This document shows positions 17,033-25,282 of a stretch of 53,081 nt of DNA, in pieces. This DNA is from Methylococcaceae bacterium. GTDB taxonomy: Bacteria > Pseudomonadota > Gammaproteobacteria > Methylococcales > Methylomonadaceae. The notes under the pieces were generated by a model that was not told the origin of the DNA, made no database searches, and saw only the letters and a program-made list of their open reading frames with translations. The stretch is taken from the NCBI GenBank assembly GCA_029937975.1, contig JAPYOW010000010.1, positions 1-53,081 on the forward strand, in the 5' to 3' direction. Positions within the stretch are counted from its first letter, which is position 1. Each line of letters opens with the position of its first letter. The position numbers and the translations under genes were made by a program.

Positions 17033-18244
17033 ATGACTATTTCTAATTTCCTAAAAAGCGGTCACAAAGGCACACTAATCAGTGCGTTTATTTATTCAGA
17101 CATGAGTTTCATGGTCTGGGTACTCATGGGACCTCTTGTTGTCTTTATAACACAAGACCTGAATTTAACAGAGTCCCAGCAATATACTCTGGTTTCTATC
17201 CCGCTGTTAGCCGGTGTTATATTCCGCATTCCAGTGGGTATTCTGGTAGACCGATATTCACCTAAAAAAGTGGGCCTGATTTCTCAGCTGATCGTAATAT
17301 TAATGCTGCTTTTCGCTTTTTTAAGCAATATCAGTTCTATTTCTGGCCTCTATACCCTCGCCATCGCTCTCGGCTTGGCGGGCACCAGCATGACAGTTGC
17401 ACTCCCTTTATCTAGCCGCTGGTATCCCGATGAATATCAGGGACTGGTGATGGGTATAGCGGGAGCTGCAAGCAGTGGAACTATTTTTGCCGCAGCCCTA
17501 GGCCCCATGCTTGCAGAGTCTTTTGGTTGGCGCGCTGTCTTTGGTTTTGCTTTACTACCGCTTATAGCGACTATCATTTATTTTTATCTCAATACTAAGG
17601 ACAGCGACCAGCCCTCAGAAAAAAAACCACTGTCTGATTATTTACAGGTTGTTAAAGAAGTGGATGTCTTATGGTTTATGCTGTTTTACAGCTTAAGCTT
17701 TGGCGGTGTAATTGCCTTGTCCAGTGTCATGGTGTTATATTTTTACAACCATTATCAAATAGATCCTGTGACTGCCGGCTATTATACTGCTGCTTGCATA
17801 TTAGCTGGAACATCATTACGCCCTGTCGGCGGCTGGATCGCAGATAAATTTGGCGGAATAAAATCCATGCAACGCTTTTTTGCTGTCACCGCCATCTCTA
17901 TGTTATTCGTGAGTTTTTCGCTACCCAGCTGGTTAGCACTCATATTATTAATTACCGGAACAGGTTCTTTAGGTATGGCGAGTGGTGCTGTATTTCAACT
18001 GGTTCCACTAAGATTTCGTAACAATGTAGGTTCAGTGACTGGACTTATAGGTGCTGCCGGCGGCCTTGGCGGTTTTTTTCTGGCCTGGGTAATAGGCCAG
18101 TCAAAACAAATGACTGACAGCTTTGCATTGGGTTTCCTTATTTTCACGTTACTTTCTATACTCAGTATTTACGGTATCCAAAAAGTTAAATCGCGCTGGC
18201 GAACTACTTGGGGTGCAGGGGAAGTCACAAGTGCACGCGTTTAA
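17033..18244 (+). CDS. narK: Nitrate/nitrite transporter, MFS NarK/NasA type
   Basis: The 403-residue inner-membrane protein has about twelve hydrophobic segments. Two NNP-family signatures are partly visible: LGLAGTSMTVALPLSSRWYP in the first half (about 113-132) and GSVTGLIGAAGGLGGFF in the second (about 335-351). The loop FRIPVGILVDRYSPKKVGL is the conserved MFS cytoplasmic motif, and Arg residues in the helices would bind the anion. It probably imports nitrate, or exchanges nitrate and nitrite. It follows a sigma-54 promoter, diverges from the PP2C/kinase gene and leads a plus-strand run into the multiheme cytochromes. The pairing with nirBD nearby favours an assimilatory (NasA-like) role. 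Confidence 0.88.
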   Translation: MTISNFLKSGHKGTLISAFIYSDMSFMVWVLMGPLVVFITQDLNLTESQQYTLVSIPLLAGVIFRIPVGILVDRYSPKKVGLISQLIVILMLLFAFLSNISSISGLYTLAIALGLAGTSMTVALPLSSRWYPDEYQGLVMGIAGAASSGTIFAAALGPMLAESFGWRAVFGFALLPLIATIIYFYLNTKDSDQPSEKKPLSDYLQVVKEVDVLWFMLFYSLSFGGVIALSSVMVLYFYNHYQIDPVTAGYYTAACILAGTSLRPVGGWIADKFGGIKSMQRFFAVTAISMLFVSFSLPSWLALILLITGTGSLGMASGAVFQLVPLRFRNNVGSVTGLIGAAGGLGGFFLAWVIGQSKQMTDSFALGFLIFTLLSILSIYGIQKVKSRWRTTWGAGEVTSARV

Positions 18245-18289
18245 TTAAAATTATAATAATAATCACCCTATGGGACAAGGATAAAAATA

Positions 18290-19924
18290 ATGAAAAACAA
18301 ACAACGCCCATTATGGGTAATCACACTACTGGCCGTAGTGTTGAGCTTAAGCTTTCAAGCTTATAGCCCTAATGCCTCAGCCGCACACTGGCGCACAGTC
18401 ACGGACCCGCAAACGGGTAAAAATGTCGTCTTAAGAAAAGGTGAAACACTAGAAGACTATCGTGCCAAAGAAGACCATGACATGGTTAGAATCGCACCGA
18501 CTGCTACCAAATCATCAACCATTAAAAGATGGGTTGATGTGACTGACAATGAAAAAGCAAAAATACTAAAACCCTTTAAAAGTCTTAGTAAAGAAAGCGC
18601 CACTTGCGCCTCTTGTCATAAACATGAACACCCTGGTCTTTACCAACAATGGGGACGTTCTAAACATTATGGTGCTAACGTCGGCTGTTACGAGTGTCAT
18701 AAAGCTGATAAAGAAGACAAAGACGCTATTCGTCACAAAGATTTCTTTATTTCAGTCATTGTATCGCCTAAAGACTGTGGAACTTGTCATAACCTGGAAG
18801 CCAAGCAATTCCAAAAAAGCCATCATGCTAAAGCTGCTGAAATTATCGGTTCTTTAGACAATACTTTAGCCGAAGTGGTTGAGGGTAAAATGAGTTTCAT
18901 GGGCAGATCGCCTGTCGCTGTTGCCGGTTGCTGGCAGTGTCATGGTACCGAAGTCTTGGTCTTACCTAACGGCGAATTAGATCCTGCAACTTGGCCTAAT
19001 ACAGGGATTGGCCGTATCAATCCTGATGGTTCAAAAGGTTCTTGTAGCGCTTGTCACCAACGTCATCAATTTTCTGCAGCACAAGCCAGACGCCCAGAAA
19101 ACTGTGGTAAATGTCATTTAGGTCCTGACCATCCACAAAAAGAAATTTACGAAGAGTCAAAACACGGCATTAATTTCTACGCTAACGTAGACAAAATGAA
19201 TTTGGATTCAGCAAAATGGATCGTCGGTGAAGATTATGATGCCGCACCCACATGTGCTACCTGCCACATGTCTGCAACACGTAACTTACCAATTACGCAT
19301 GACGTAGGTGATCGTATTTCCTGGACTCTACGCCCACCTATCTCAGAAAAAATTGATGCCAGAGATGCGAAAAAAGGTCTTAAAGTCAAACCTTGGGAAA
19401 ACCGTCGCGAAGACATGAAAGATGTTTGTAACAGCTGTCACGGTAGAAAAATGATTGAAAATTTTTACCTACAATTTGATGGTGTGGTTAACATGTACAA
19501 TGAAAAGTACGCTATACCAGCCACTAAAATGATGGATCTGTTACTAGAAACGGGTTTACGTACAGAAACACCGTTTGATGAAGAAGTTGAATGGAGTTAT
19601 TACTTCATGTGGCATCACGAAGGCAGACGTTCACGTCATGGCGCCGCTATGATGGCACCAGACTATGTCCAATGGCATGGTATGTATGAAGTAGCGCATC
19701 GCTTTTACATGGAATGGTATCCCAACATTCAAGAAATCATTGAAAAAGCGGAAAAAGCGGGTAAACATAAAGAAGCTAAAATTATCAAAGACTATCTTGA
19801 TAATGAAATTATGACGCTGGATGGACATGCCTGGTTTGTCGGTAAAATGCCTCCAGAGTTAGCTGCACAACGTAAAAAGGATCGCGAAGCCTTTAATAGT
19901 CGTTATTTACAAGAAACGAAATAA
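18290..19924 (+). CDS. Octaheme cytochrome c of the hydroxylamine oxidoreductase family
   Basis: The 544-residue protein has a signal peptide (cleavage likely after NASA at about residue 31) and eight CxxCH motifs at residues 106, 133, 163, 214, 252, 272, 322 and 380. GPDHPQKEIYEESKHGI (278-294) is a strong HAO-family signature holding an Asp-His pair, and MWHHEGRRSRHGAAMMAPDY (440-459) is the conserved C-terminal region. It would sit in the periplasm, probably as a trimer. The family includes hydroxylamine and hydrazine oxidising enzymes and HAO-like nitrite reductases. Tyr459 is a candidate for the heme cross-linking Tyr; only alignment or a structure can decide. There is no haoB. The partner is a membrane multiheme cytochrome 20 bases downstream, and narK is 45 bases upstream. 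AAGGAT precedes the ATG. Confidence 0.88.
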   Translation: MKNKQRPLWVITLLAVVLSLSFQAYSPNASAAHWRTVTDPQTGKNVVLRKGETLEDYRAKEDHDMVRIAPTATKSSTIKRWVDVTDNEKAKILKPFKSLSKESATCASCHKHEHPGLYQQWGRSKHYGANVGCYECHKADKEDKDAIRHKDFFISVIVSPKDCGTCHNLEAKQFQKSHHAKAAEIIGSLDNTLAEVVEGKMSFMGRSPVAVAGCWQCHGTEVLVLPNGELDPATWPNTGIGRINPDGSKGSCSACHQRHQFSAAQARRPENCGKCHLGPDHPQKEIYEESKHGINFYANVDKMNLDSAKWIVGEDYDAAPTCATCHMSATRNLPITHDVGDRISWTLRPPISEKIDARDAKKGLKVKPWENRREDMKDVCNSCHGRKMIENFYLQFDGVVNMYNEKYAIPATKMMDLLLETGLRTETPFDEEVEWSYYFMWHHEGRRSRHGAAMMAPDYVQWHGMYEVAHRFYMEWYPNIQEIIEKAEKAGKHKEAKIIKDYLDNEIMTLDGHAWFVGKMPPELAAQRKKDREAFNSRYLQETK

Positions 19925-19944
19925 TCAACTAGAGGTTAAATAAA

Positions 19945-22008
19945 ATGATCATGCGCCGCCTTTCTCTGGGCGGCGCAGTTGTGTTGGGCCTACTGTTAAT
20001 TCTGTTTTCAGTCGCCGTCCCAGCAGAAACTGCGCCTCCTCCGCACTCCTTAGTCGAAGCCATTGAGGTTACCGCCACAACAGATACTGATACCTGCCTT
20101 GAATGCCATGGCTATAAAGGTTTTTCTGTCCCCACGGGTAAAACGGGTGGATCACCCAAACGTGCCTTACATGTACAATCAAAAGCTTTCAAAAAAAGTG
20201 TTCATGCCAAAGTAAGTTGCGTGAGTTGTCATGTAGACATCAAACAGATGCCTCATGAGCAAGAAGTCAAACGCACGGTTGATTGTGTGGGCTGCCATAA
20301 AATCCTGAATGAAAAGGATCGTGAAGCAGCCAAAATAGACATGCATGTTGCAAAAAACCTGACCCACAGTATGGTCGGTTTACCTGCAACCGTGCCCACG
20401 ACTACAGGGCAAAAAAGCAAACTGGATACCAATGCGGCACATTATCTCGCTTCTATCCATGCCCAACCCAACAAGGATAACCCTGACAAGCTCAATGCAA
20501 CCTGCTGGGATTGCCACGGAGCCCATAAAATTCTGGAAATGACAGGCTCCAATAAGGATAGCTTTCGCATTAACAGTCCGGAAACCTGCGGGGGTTGTCA
20601 CGATGAACAATTAAAAGCTTATACCCAGTCGGTGCATGGTGCACCTGTCAAACGCTATGGCAAACTGGAACCTGCCGTTTGTAGTGATTGTCATACCGCG
20701 CACAAAATTTCCGTAGTCGAAGAAGACCCGGCTAAATTAACAATTACTGAAAATTGTGGCTCATGTCATGAAGACTACTATAAGTCATACAGTGAAACCT
20801 ATCATGGACAAATCGTCAATCTAGGTTACACCCACACAGCCAAATGTCATGACTGTCATGCCCCACATGCCACACGTAAAGCGGATGATCCGCTTTCAAT
20901 GATCCATGAAAGCAAAATTTTAAACACCTGCCAGGAATGTCATAAAGATGCCACCGAAGGCTATTTGACATTCTACCCTCACGGTACGACGCATGATTAC
21001 GAGCGTTTTCCTGAAATGTGGATTGTTTCCAAATTTATGATTGTCCTATTGTTTGTTGTCTTTCTGTTTTTCTGGGGGCATTCCTTATTATGGTATTTCC
21101 GCGAGAAAAAAGAATTCGATAATGGGCATCAACCCACTATTCGTCTGGAACAAAATGGCGAACCGATGTTACAAGGGCAATACGTGACCCGCTTTACCAA
21201 AGGCTGGATGATTGCTCACTTAGTCCTTGCCATTGCGGTAATGACCTTGGTAATAACAGGAACAACAGTGCTATTTGCTAATAGTTTCTGGGCGCCATTG
21301 GTTATGAAACTATTAGGCGGAGCCGAGGTTGCAGCCATTATTCACCGCATTGCTGCAGTGACATTTGCCAGTATTTTCTTCGGTCATTTATATGTGATCT
21401 TCCGTAAAATTTATACTGATAACAGAGATTACGGTATTAAGTTTGAATGGTTTGGCCCAAATTCCTTACTACCTCGCTTTCAAGATGGACGCGACATGGT
21501 TGCCATGTTTAACTGGTTCTTTGAAAAAGGTCCACGTCCGGTATTTGATCGCTGGACTTACTGGGAGAAATTTGATTATTGGGCACCATTCTGGGGTATG
21601 TTTATTATTGGCTGCTCCGGTTTGTTATTGTGGTTCCCAAGCTTCTTTGCTGGCTTTATGCCAGGCTGGGTATTCAATGTAGCCACCATTGTTCATGGCG
21701 AAGAAGCATTCTTAGCCGCTGTCTTCCTGTTTACTGTGCATTTTTTCAACTGTCATTTCAGACCTGAAAAATTCCCAGTCGATGTGGTCATGTTTACCGG
21801 CAGTATGCCTTTAGACGAGTTTAAACATGAACGTACAGTGGAATATGATCGCTTAGTAGAAACGGGTGAACTGGATAAATATCTCGTTGGTGCACCTTCA
21901 GCCAGACTCAATCAATACTCCAGAAATCTGGGTTTTGCCCTGATTGCGGTGGGTGTGATTGAACTCATTCTGGTTCTGCTAGGGTTTATTCAGGACATAT
22001 TGGCTTAA
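19945..22008 (+). CDS. Nine-heme cytochrome c fused to a membrane cytochrome b domain
   Basis: The 687-residue protein has a signal sequence (residues 1-28). A periplasmic region follows with nine CxxCH motifs at 51, 92, 114, 187, 215, 246, 271, 301 and 329. From about 358 a membrane domain of roughly four or five helices resembles di-heme cytochrome b of formate dehydrogenase gamma/b561 type, with His residues in WMIAHLVLAIAV, AAIIHRIAAVTFASIFFGHLYVIF and TIVHGEEAFLAAVFLFTVHFFNCHF. The sequence HCHF is also seen at the end. The layout suggests quinol oxidation or quinone reduction in the membrane and electron exchange with a periplasmic redox enzyme. It lies 20 bases after the octaheme HAO-like gene, so it is its likely partner, in place of CycB or NrfH. 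The first ATG after GAGG is used. Confidence 0.85.
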   Translation: MIMRRLSLGGAVVLGLLLILFSVAVPAETAPPPHSLVEAIEVTATTDTDTCLECHGYKGFSVPTGKTGGSPKRALHVQSKAFKKSVHAKVSCVSCHVDIKQMPHEQEVKRTVDCVGCHKILNEKDREAAKIDMHVAKNLTHSMVGLPATVPTTTGQKSKLDTNAAHYLASIHAQPNKDNPDKLNATCWDCHGAHKILEMTGSNKDSFRINSPETCGGCHDEQLKAYTQSVHGAPVKRYGKLEPAVCSDCHTAHKISVVEEDPAKLTITENCGSCHEDYYKSYSETYHGQIVNLGYTHTAKCHDCHAPHATRKADDPLSMIHESKILNTCQECHKDATEGYLTFYPHGTTHDYERFPEMWIVSKFMIVLLFVVFLFFWGHSLLWYFREKKEFDNGHQPTIRLEQNGEPMLQGQYVTRFTKGWMIAHLVLAIAVMTLVITGTTVLFANSFWAPLVMKLLGGAEVAAIIHRIAAVTFASIFFGHLYVIFRKIYTDNRDYGIKFEWFGPNSLLPRFQDGRDMVAMFNWFFEKGPRPVFDRWTYWEKFDYWAPFWGMFIIGCSGLLLWFPSFFAGFMPGWVFNVATIVHGEEAFLAAVFLFTVHFFNCHFRPEKFPVDVVMFTGSMPLDEFKHERTVEYDRLVETGELDKYLVGAPSARLNQYSRNLGFALIAVGVIELILVLLGFIQDILA

Positions 22009-22079
22009 ATAAAAAAACACGCCAGATACAGGGACGTATCCGCTTAACATTACAGTTATTTAATTTAAAGGTTATTTTT

Positions 22080-22997
22080 ATGTATTCAGATACTATTGAT
22101 CACTTTGCTAAACTCGCTAAAGTAAAAGCTGCATTATTAAAAAACAATCCAATGTCTTTTTTTATTGGTGCGTTAATGGCCGGTGCCTACTTAGGCATGG
22201 GGATTGTGCTGGTTTTTACCGTTGCCGGCCAACTTGATCCGTCTATACGCCCTATGGTCATGGGGATGTCCTTTGGTATTGCTTTGACGCTGGTGATCTT
22301 TGCAGGCTCAGAACTTTTTACCGGCCATACCATGTATATGACAATTGGCTGGTTAAAAGAAACCGTAACAGGCAGTGAGGTATTTAAAGCCTGGGGAGCC
22401 TCATGGAGTGGAAACCTAATGGGTGCCTTACTATTTGGCGTCATGGTAGCTCTTGGACATGGCGCACTGTACAACGAAAGCTCAGATTTATTAAATGCCG
22501 TTGCCAGTGCCAAAATGAATAAAGGCCCGGTGCAATTGTTCTTTTTGGCTATTTTATGTAACTGGTTAGTGTGTCTGGCTATCTGGACTGCAGCACGGAC
22601 AGAAAATGATGCCGCCAAATGTATTCTGATCTTTTGGTGCTTATATGGCTTTTTTGCCAGTGGTTTTGAACACAGTGTTGCCAATATGGCCGTTTTCTCT
22701 ATGGCTTTACTGGGTGAGCATCCCGAATCAGTCTCACTGACTGGCATGTTTTATAACCTGTTCTTTGTGACCTTAGGCAACCTGGTATCTGGCAGTGTGT
22801 TTATGGCGGTTGGCTATTGGGCTGCATCCCCTAAAGCCATGGATCAATCCTCTAAACCGGCCAAAAAGATCAAAGCCATGTTAGACGGATCATTTGATTT
22901 GCTGCTAAAACTCTATGGCTTGACCAAAACATATTCTAAGCAGGGCTGGCAGTTTGCTAAAGAAAAACGCCAAGAAAAACTGAAGAAAGCCGCGTAA
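22080..22997 (+). CDS. Formate/nitrite transporter (FNT) channel, first copy
   Basis: The 305-residue inner-membrane protein belongs to the FocA/NirC/HSC family, which forms pentameric anion channels. Six helices are expected. The helix 2 break reads SELFTGHTMYM (77-87), and the central pore His is His198 in ASGFEHSVANMAVFSMALLG. A positively charged C-terminal tail (about 258-305) extends beyond typical NirC. AAAGG lies about 8 bases before the ATG. It follows the multiheme cytochrome genes with a gap of 71 bases and is followed 20 bases later by a close paralogue. In this setting nitrite is the likely solute, but formate or hydrosulfide cannot be ruled out. Confidence 0.88.
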   Translation: MYSDTIDHFAKLAKVKAALLKNNPMSFFIGALMAGAYLGMGIVLVFTVAGQLDPSIRPMVMGMSFGIALTLVIFAGSELFTGHTMYMTIGWLKETVTGSEVFKAWGASWSGNLMGALLFGVMVALGHGALYNESSDLLNAVASAKMNKGPVQLFFLAILCNWLVCLAIWTAARTENDAAKCILIFWCLYGFFASGFEHSVANMAVFSMALLGEHPESVSLTGMFYNLFFVTLGNLVSGSVFMAVGYWAASPKAMDQSSKPAKKIKAMLDGSFDLLLKLYGLTKTYSKQGWQFAKEKRQEKLKKAA

Positions 22998-23017
22998 ACT
23001 TTGACACCTGAATCATC

Positions 23018-23923
23018 ATGTATTCAAGTACTATTGATTACTTTGCCAAACTCGCTAAGGCAAAAACTGCATTTTTAAAAAGCAATCCACTTGCTTTTTT
23101 TATCGGTGCGTTAATGGCCGGTGCCTACTTAAGCATTGGGATTGCGCTGGTTTTTACCATTGCCGGCCAACTTGACCCTTCTATACGCCCCCTGGTCATG
23201 GGCATATCCTTTGGTATCGCTTTGACGCTGGTAGTCTTTGCAGGCTCAGAACTTTTTACCGGTCTTACCATGTATATGACGATTGGCTGGTTAAAAGAAA
23301 CTGTAACAGGCAGTGAGGTATTTAAAACCTGGGGAGTTTCATGGTCTGGAAACCTGCTGGGGGCGTTGCTGTTTAGCATCATGATGGCCATTGGACATGG
23401 TGCACTGTATAACGAAAGCTCAGATTTATTAAATGCTATTGCCAGTAGCAAGATAAATAAAGGCCCAGTGCAATTATTTTTTTTAGCGGTTTTATGTAAC
23501 TGGTTTGGGTGTCTGGCTATCTGGACTGCAGCACGCACAGAAAATGACGTTGCCAAATGTATTCTGATCTTTTGGTGCTTATATGGCTTTTTTGCCAGTG
23601 GTTTTGAACATAGCATTGCCAATATGGCCATTTTCTCTATGGCTTTATTAGGTGATCATCCCGAATCAGTCTCGCTGGCTGGCATGTTTTATAATCTGTT
23701 CTTTGTGACCTTAGGGAATCTGGTATCAGGCAGTGTGTTCATGGCGGTTGGCTATTGGGCTGCCTCCCCTAAAGCCATGTACCCATCCTCTAAACCGGCC
23801 AAAAAAATCAAAGCCATGTTAGACGGGTTATTTGATTTGCTGTTAAAACTCTATGGCTTGATCAAAAAATATGCTACGCAAGGCTGGCAGTTAGCTAAAG
23901 AAAACCTGAATAAAGCCGCCTAG
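23018..23923 (+). CDS. Formate/nitrite transporter (FNT) channel, second copy
   Basis: This 301-residue protein is a close tandem duplicate of the preceding channel; most residues and long runs of DNA are identical. It keeps the central His198 but has Leu83 where the first copy has His83 in the helix 2 break (SELFTGLTMYM), next to the pore constriction. The C-terminal tail is shorter by four residues. No good ribosome binding site is visible, so translation may depend on coupling to the first copy 20 bases upstream. The two could form mixed pentamers or differ in selectivity, which is inference. Confidence 0.87.
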   Translation: MYSSTIDYFAKLAKAKTAFLKSNPLAFFIGALMAGAYLSIGIALVFTIAGQLDPSIRPLVMGISFGIALTLVVFAGSELFTGLTMYMTIGWLKETVTGSEVFKTWGVSWSGNLLGALLFSIMMAIGHGALYNESSDLLNAIASSKINKGPVQLFFLAVLCNWFGCLAIWTAARTENDVAKCILIFWCLYGFFASGFEHSIANMAIFSMALLGDHPESVSLAGMFYNLFFVTLGNLVSGSVFMAVGYWAASPKAMYPSSKPAKKIKAMLDGLFDLLLKLYGLIKKYATQGWQLAKENLNKAA

Positions 23924-24021
23924 GGCGTCGACAGCTGGGTGAACAGGAGCCTATCCGGCCTTACACCGGGTAAAGAAGCTACACAGGCAGAGAAACTGCT
24001 TTCTTCGCCTGCCACCTTGCA

Positions 24022-24939
24022 TCACTCAGGAACAAACATATTTCCATCTGCAACCATAACTGCTTCACCCGCCACACGAATGGTTAAGGTATCTTCCCCT
24101 TTATGATCCAGCTCTAGATTAAGCACACTGCGACGTACATTTTCATCACCTCTTTCTATCGCATAGCTATGGGTTGCGTGCCGCATAAAATCAAATGAAC
24201 ATAGGTAGGAAGCAAAAGATGCCATCGTCGAACCGACGGGCGGATCCTGATGAATTCCAATATTGGGGCCTAACAAGCGCACTGCAAAATCCGAATCTGC
24301 ATAGGGTGTTTCCGGTGAAACCAATAAAATCTCCTGTGCAGCTGTTTGCGGTGCACTGGATTGACTCCATAACGGAAAATTGAACCTGGCTTTTCTCACG
24401 CTTTCATACTTGAGCACAGGAACCACAAGATAAGGAAAACCACAGGACACAAGACGTACATTGAATTTTTCATTGTCAATTTCATCTTCCGATAAAGATA
24501 AAATATTTGCCGTTTCCTGATCAGTCGGGGCATAGAGATCGATGATTGGGCTGACTTGCCTGGTATACTGGATTAAATGGGGTTTGCCATTAACACTCCC
24601 CACTTTGACTTTCACAGTACTGGTGTTCTGTTCAAATACTAAAGCGGCATTTTCCGATGATAAGTCTAATGTTCCATTAGAGCCTAAAACATATGCGGCA
24701 GCAATCACAGGATGCCCTGTATGATCTATTTCTGCATAGGGTGAAAAAGCCCGCATTCGCCAGGTATTTTCCAACGCATCCTGTTTAAATAAAAAAACGG
24801 TTTCGGACAAGCTCATTTCTCTGGCAACTTGTGCCATAGCCGGCTCACTTAAACCATTGGCATCTGGAAATACAGCAACTTGAGCGCCATTGAAAACCTG
24901 ATTGGTAAATACATCAGCAATATAATATTGATAACTCAT
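24022..24939 (-). CDS. PhzF-family isomerase-like protein
   Basis: The 305-residue protein has the two-lobed diaminopimelate-epimerase-like fold of the PhzF family. Signatures are VFTNQVFNGAQVAVFPDA at the N-terminus, MSLSETVFLFKQ with the catalytic Glu (about residue 46), SPYAEIDHTGHPVIAAAYVL (about 66-85) and the second-lobe HQDPPVGSTMASFASYL. In many members the GNP motif follows the first strand; here it reads GAQVAVF. The substrate is unknown. The gene starts 7 bases after the nirD stop and is probably cotranscribed with nirBD, an unusual partner. It could act in metabolite repair, which is inference. Confidence 0.82.
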   Translation of the reverse strand: MSYQYYIADVFTNQVFNGAQVAVFPDANGLSEPAMAQVAREMSLSETVFLFKQDALENTWRMRAFSPYAEIDHTGHPVIAAAYVLGSNGTLDLSSENAALVFEQNTSTVKVKVGSVNGKPHLIQYTRQVSPIIDLYAPTDQETANILSLSEDEIDNEKFNVRLVSCGFPYLVVPVLKYESVRKARFNFPLWSQSSAPQTAAQEILLVSPETPYADSDFAVRLLGPNIGIHQDPPVGSTMASFASYLCSFDFMRHATHSYAIERGDENVRRSVLNLELDHKGEDTLTIRVAGEAVMVADGNMFVPE

Positions 24940-24946
24940 GATTTTC

Positions 24947-25282
24947 TCAAAGCCTCACTTCGACACGACCCTTTTCTATACGAATAGAATAGGCTTCAAC
25001 ACTCATTTCTTCATCCTCAAAACATTGCCCAGTTTTTAAATTAAAATGCTGTTTATGCAACGGTGATGACACCATAGGAACCCCTTTAATATCTCCAATC
25101 AAGCCACGCGATAGCACATTGGCTTTGCCAAAAGGATCGTAATTATTAATGGCATAAACCGTATGTTCACGGGGCATATGAAAAATAGCGATTTGCTTAT
25201 TTTCAACTAAGGCACAGATGCCCGAATCCGGTTGCAAATCCGTTTCACTACAAACATCTATCCAGTCTTTATCAGCAGACAC
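24947..25282 (-). CDS. nirD: Nitrite reductase (NADH) small subunit
   Basis: The 111-residue protein is a Rieske-fold subunit: DSGICALVENKQIAIFHM, then IKGVPMVSSPLHKQHFNLKTGQCF. The Cys-His pairs that hold the Rieske cluster are absent, as in E. coli NirD. The start is a GTG at 25280-25282 preceded by GGAGGAGGT, and it overlaps the nirB stop TAG by one base, so the two are translationally coupled. It completes the cytoplasmic NADH-dependent enzyme that takes nitrite to ammonium. Confidence 0.92.
   Translation of the reverse strand: MSADKDWIDVCSETDLQPDSGICALVENKQIAIFHMPREHTVYAINNYDPFGKANVLSRGLIGDIKGVPMVSSPLHKQHFNLKTGQCFEDEEMSVEAYSIRIEKGRVEVRL

Larger units (their letters stand above)
22080..23923 (+). 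repeat. Tandem gene duplication of the FNT channel
   Basis: The two channel genes are direct repeats with long identical stretches (for example around helix 4 and the loop encoding YNESSDLLNA). The short gap and high identity indicate a fairly recent duplication in place. The pair could recombine to one copy. Confidence 0.85.

Noticed and set aside
22187-23631. Long minus-strand frames (186 and 168 codons) antisense to the two FNT genes
   Set aside because: They mirror each other only because the sense genes are duplicates. They carry no motif or ribosome binding site, and the sense frames are unmistakable.
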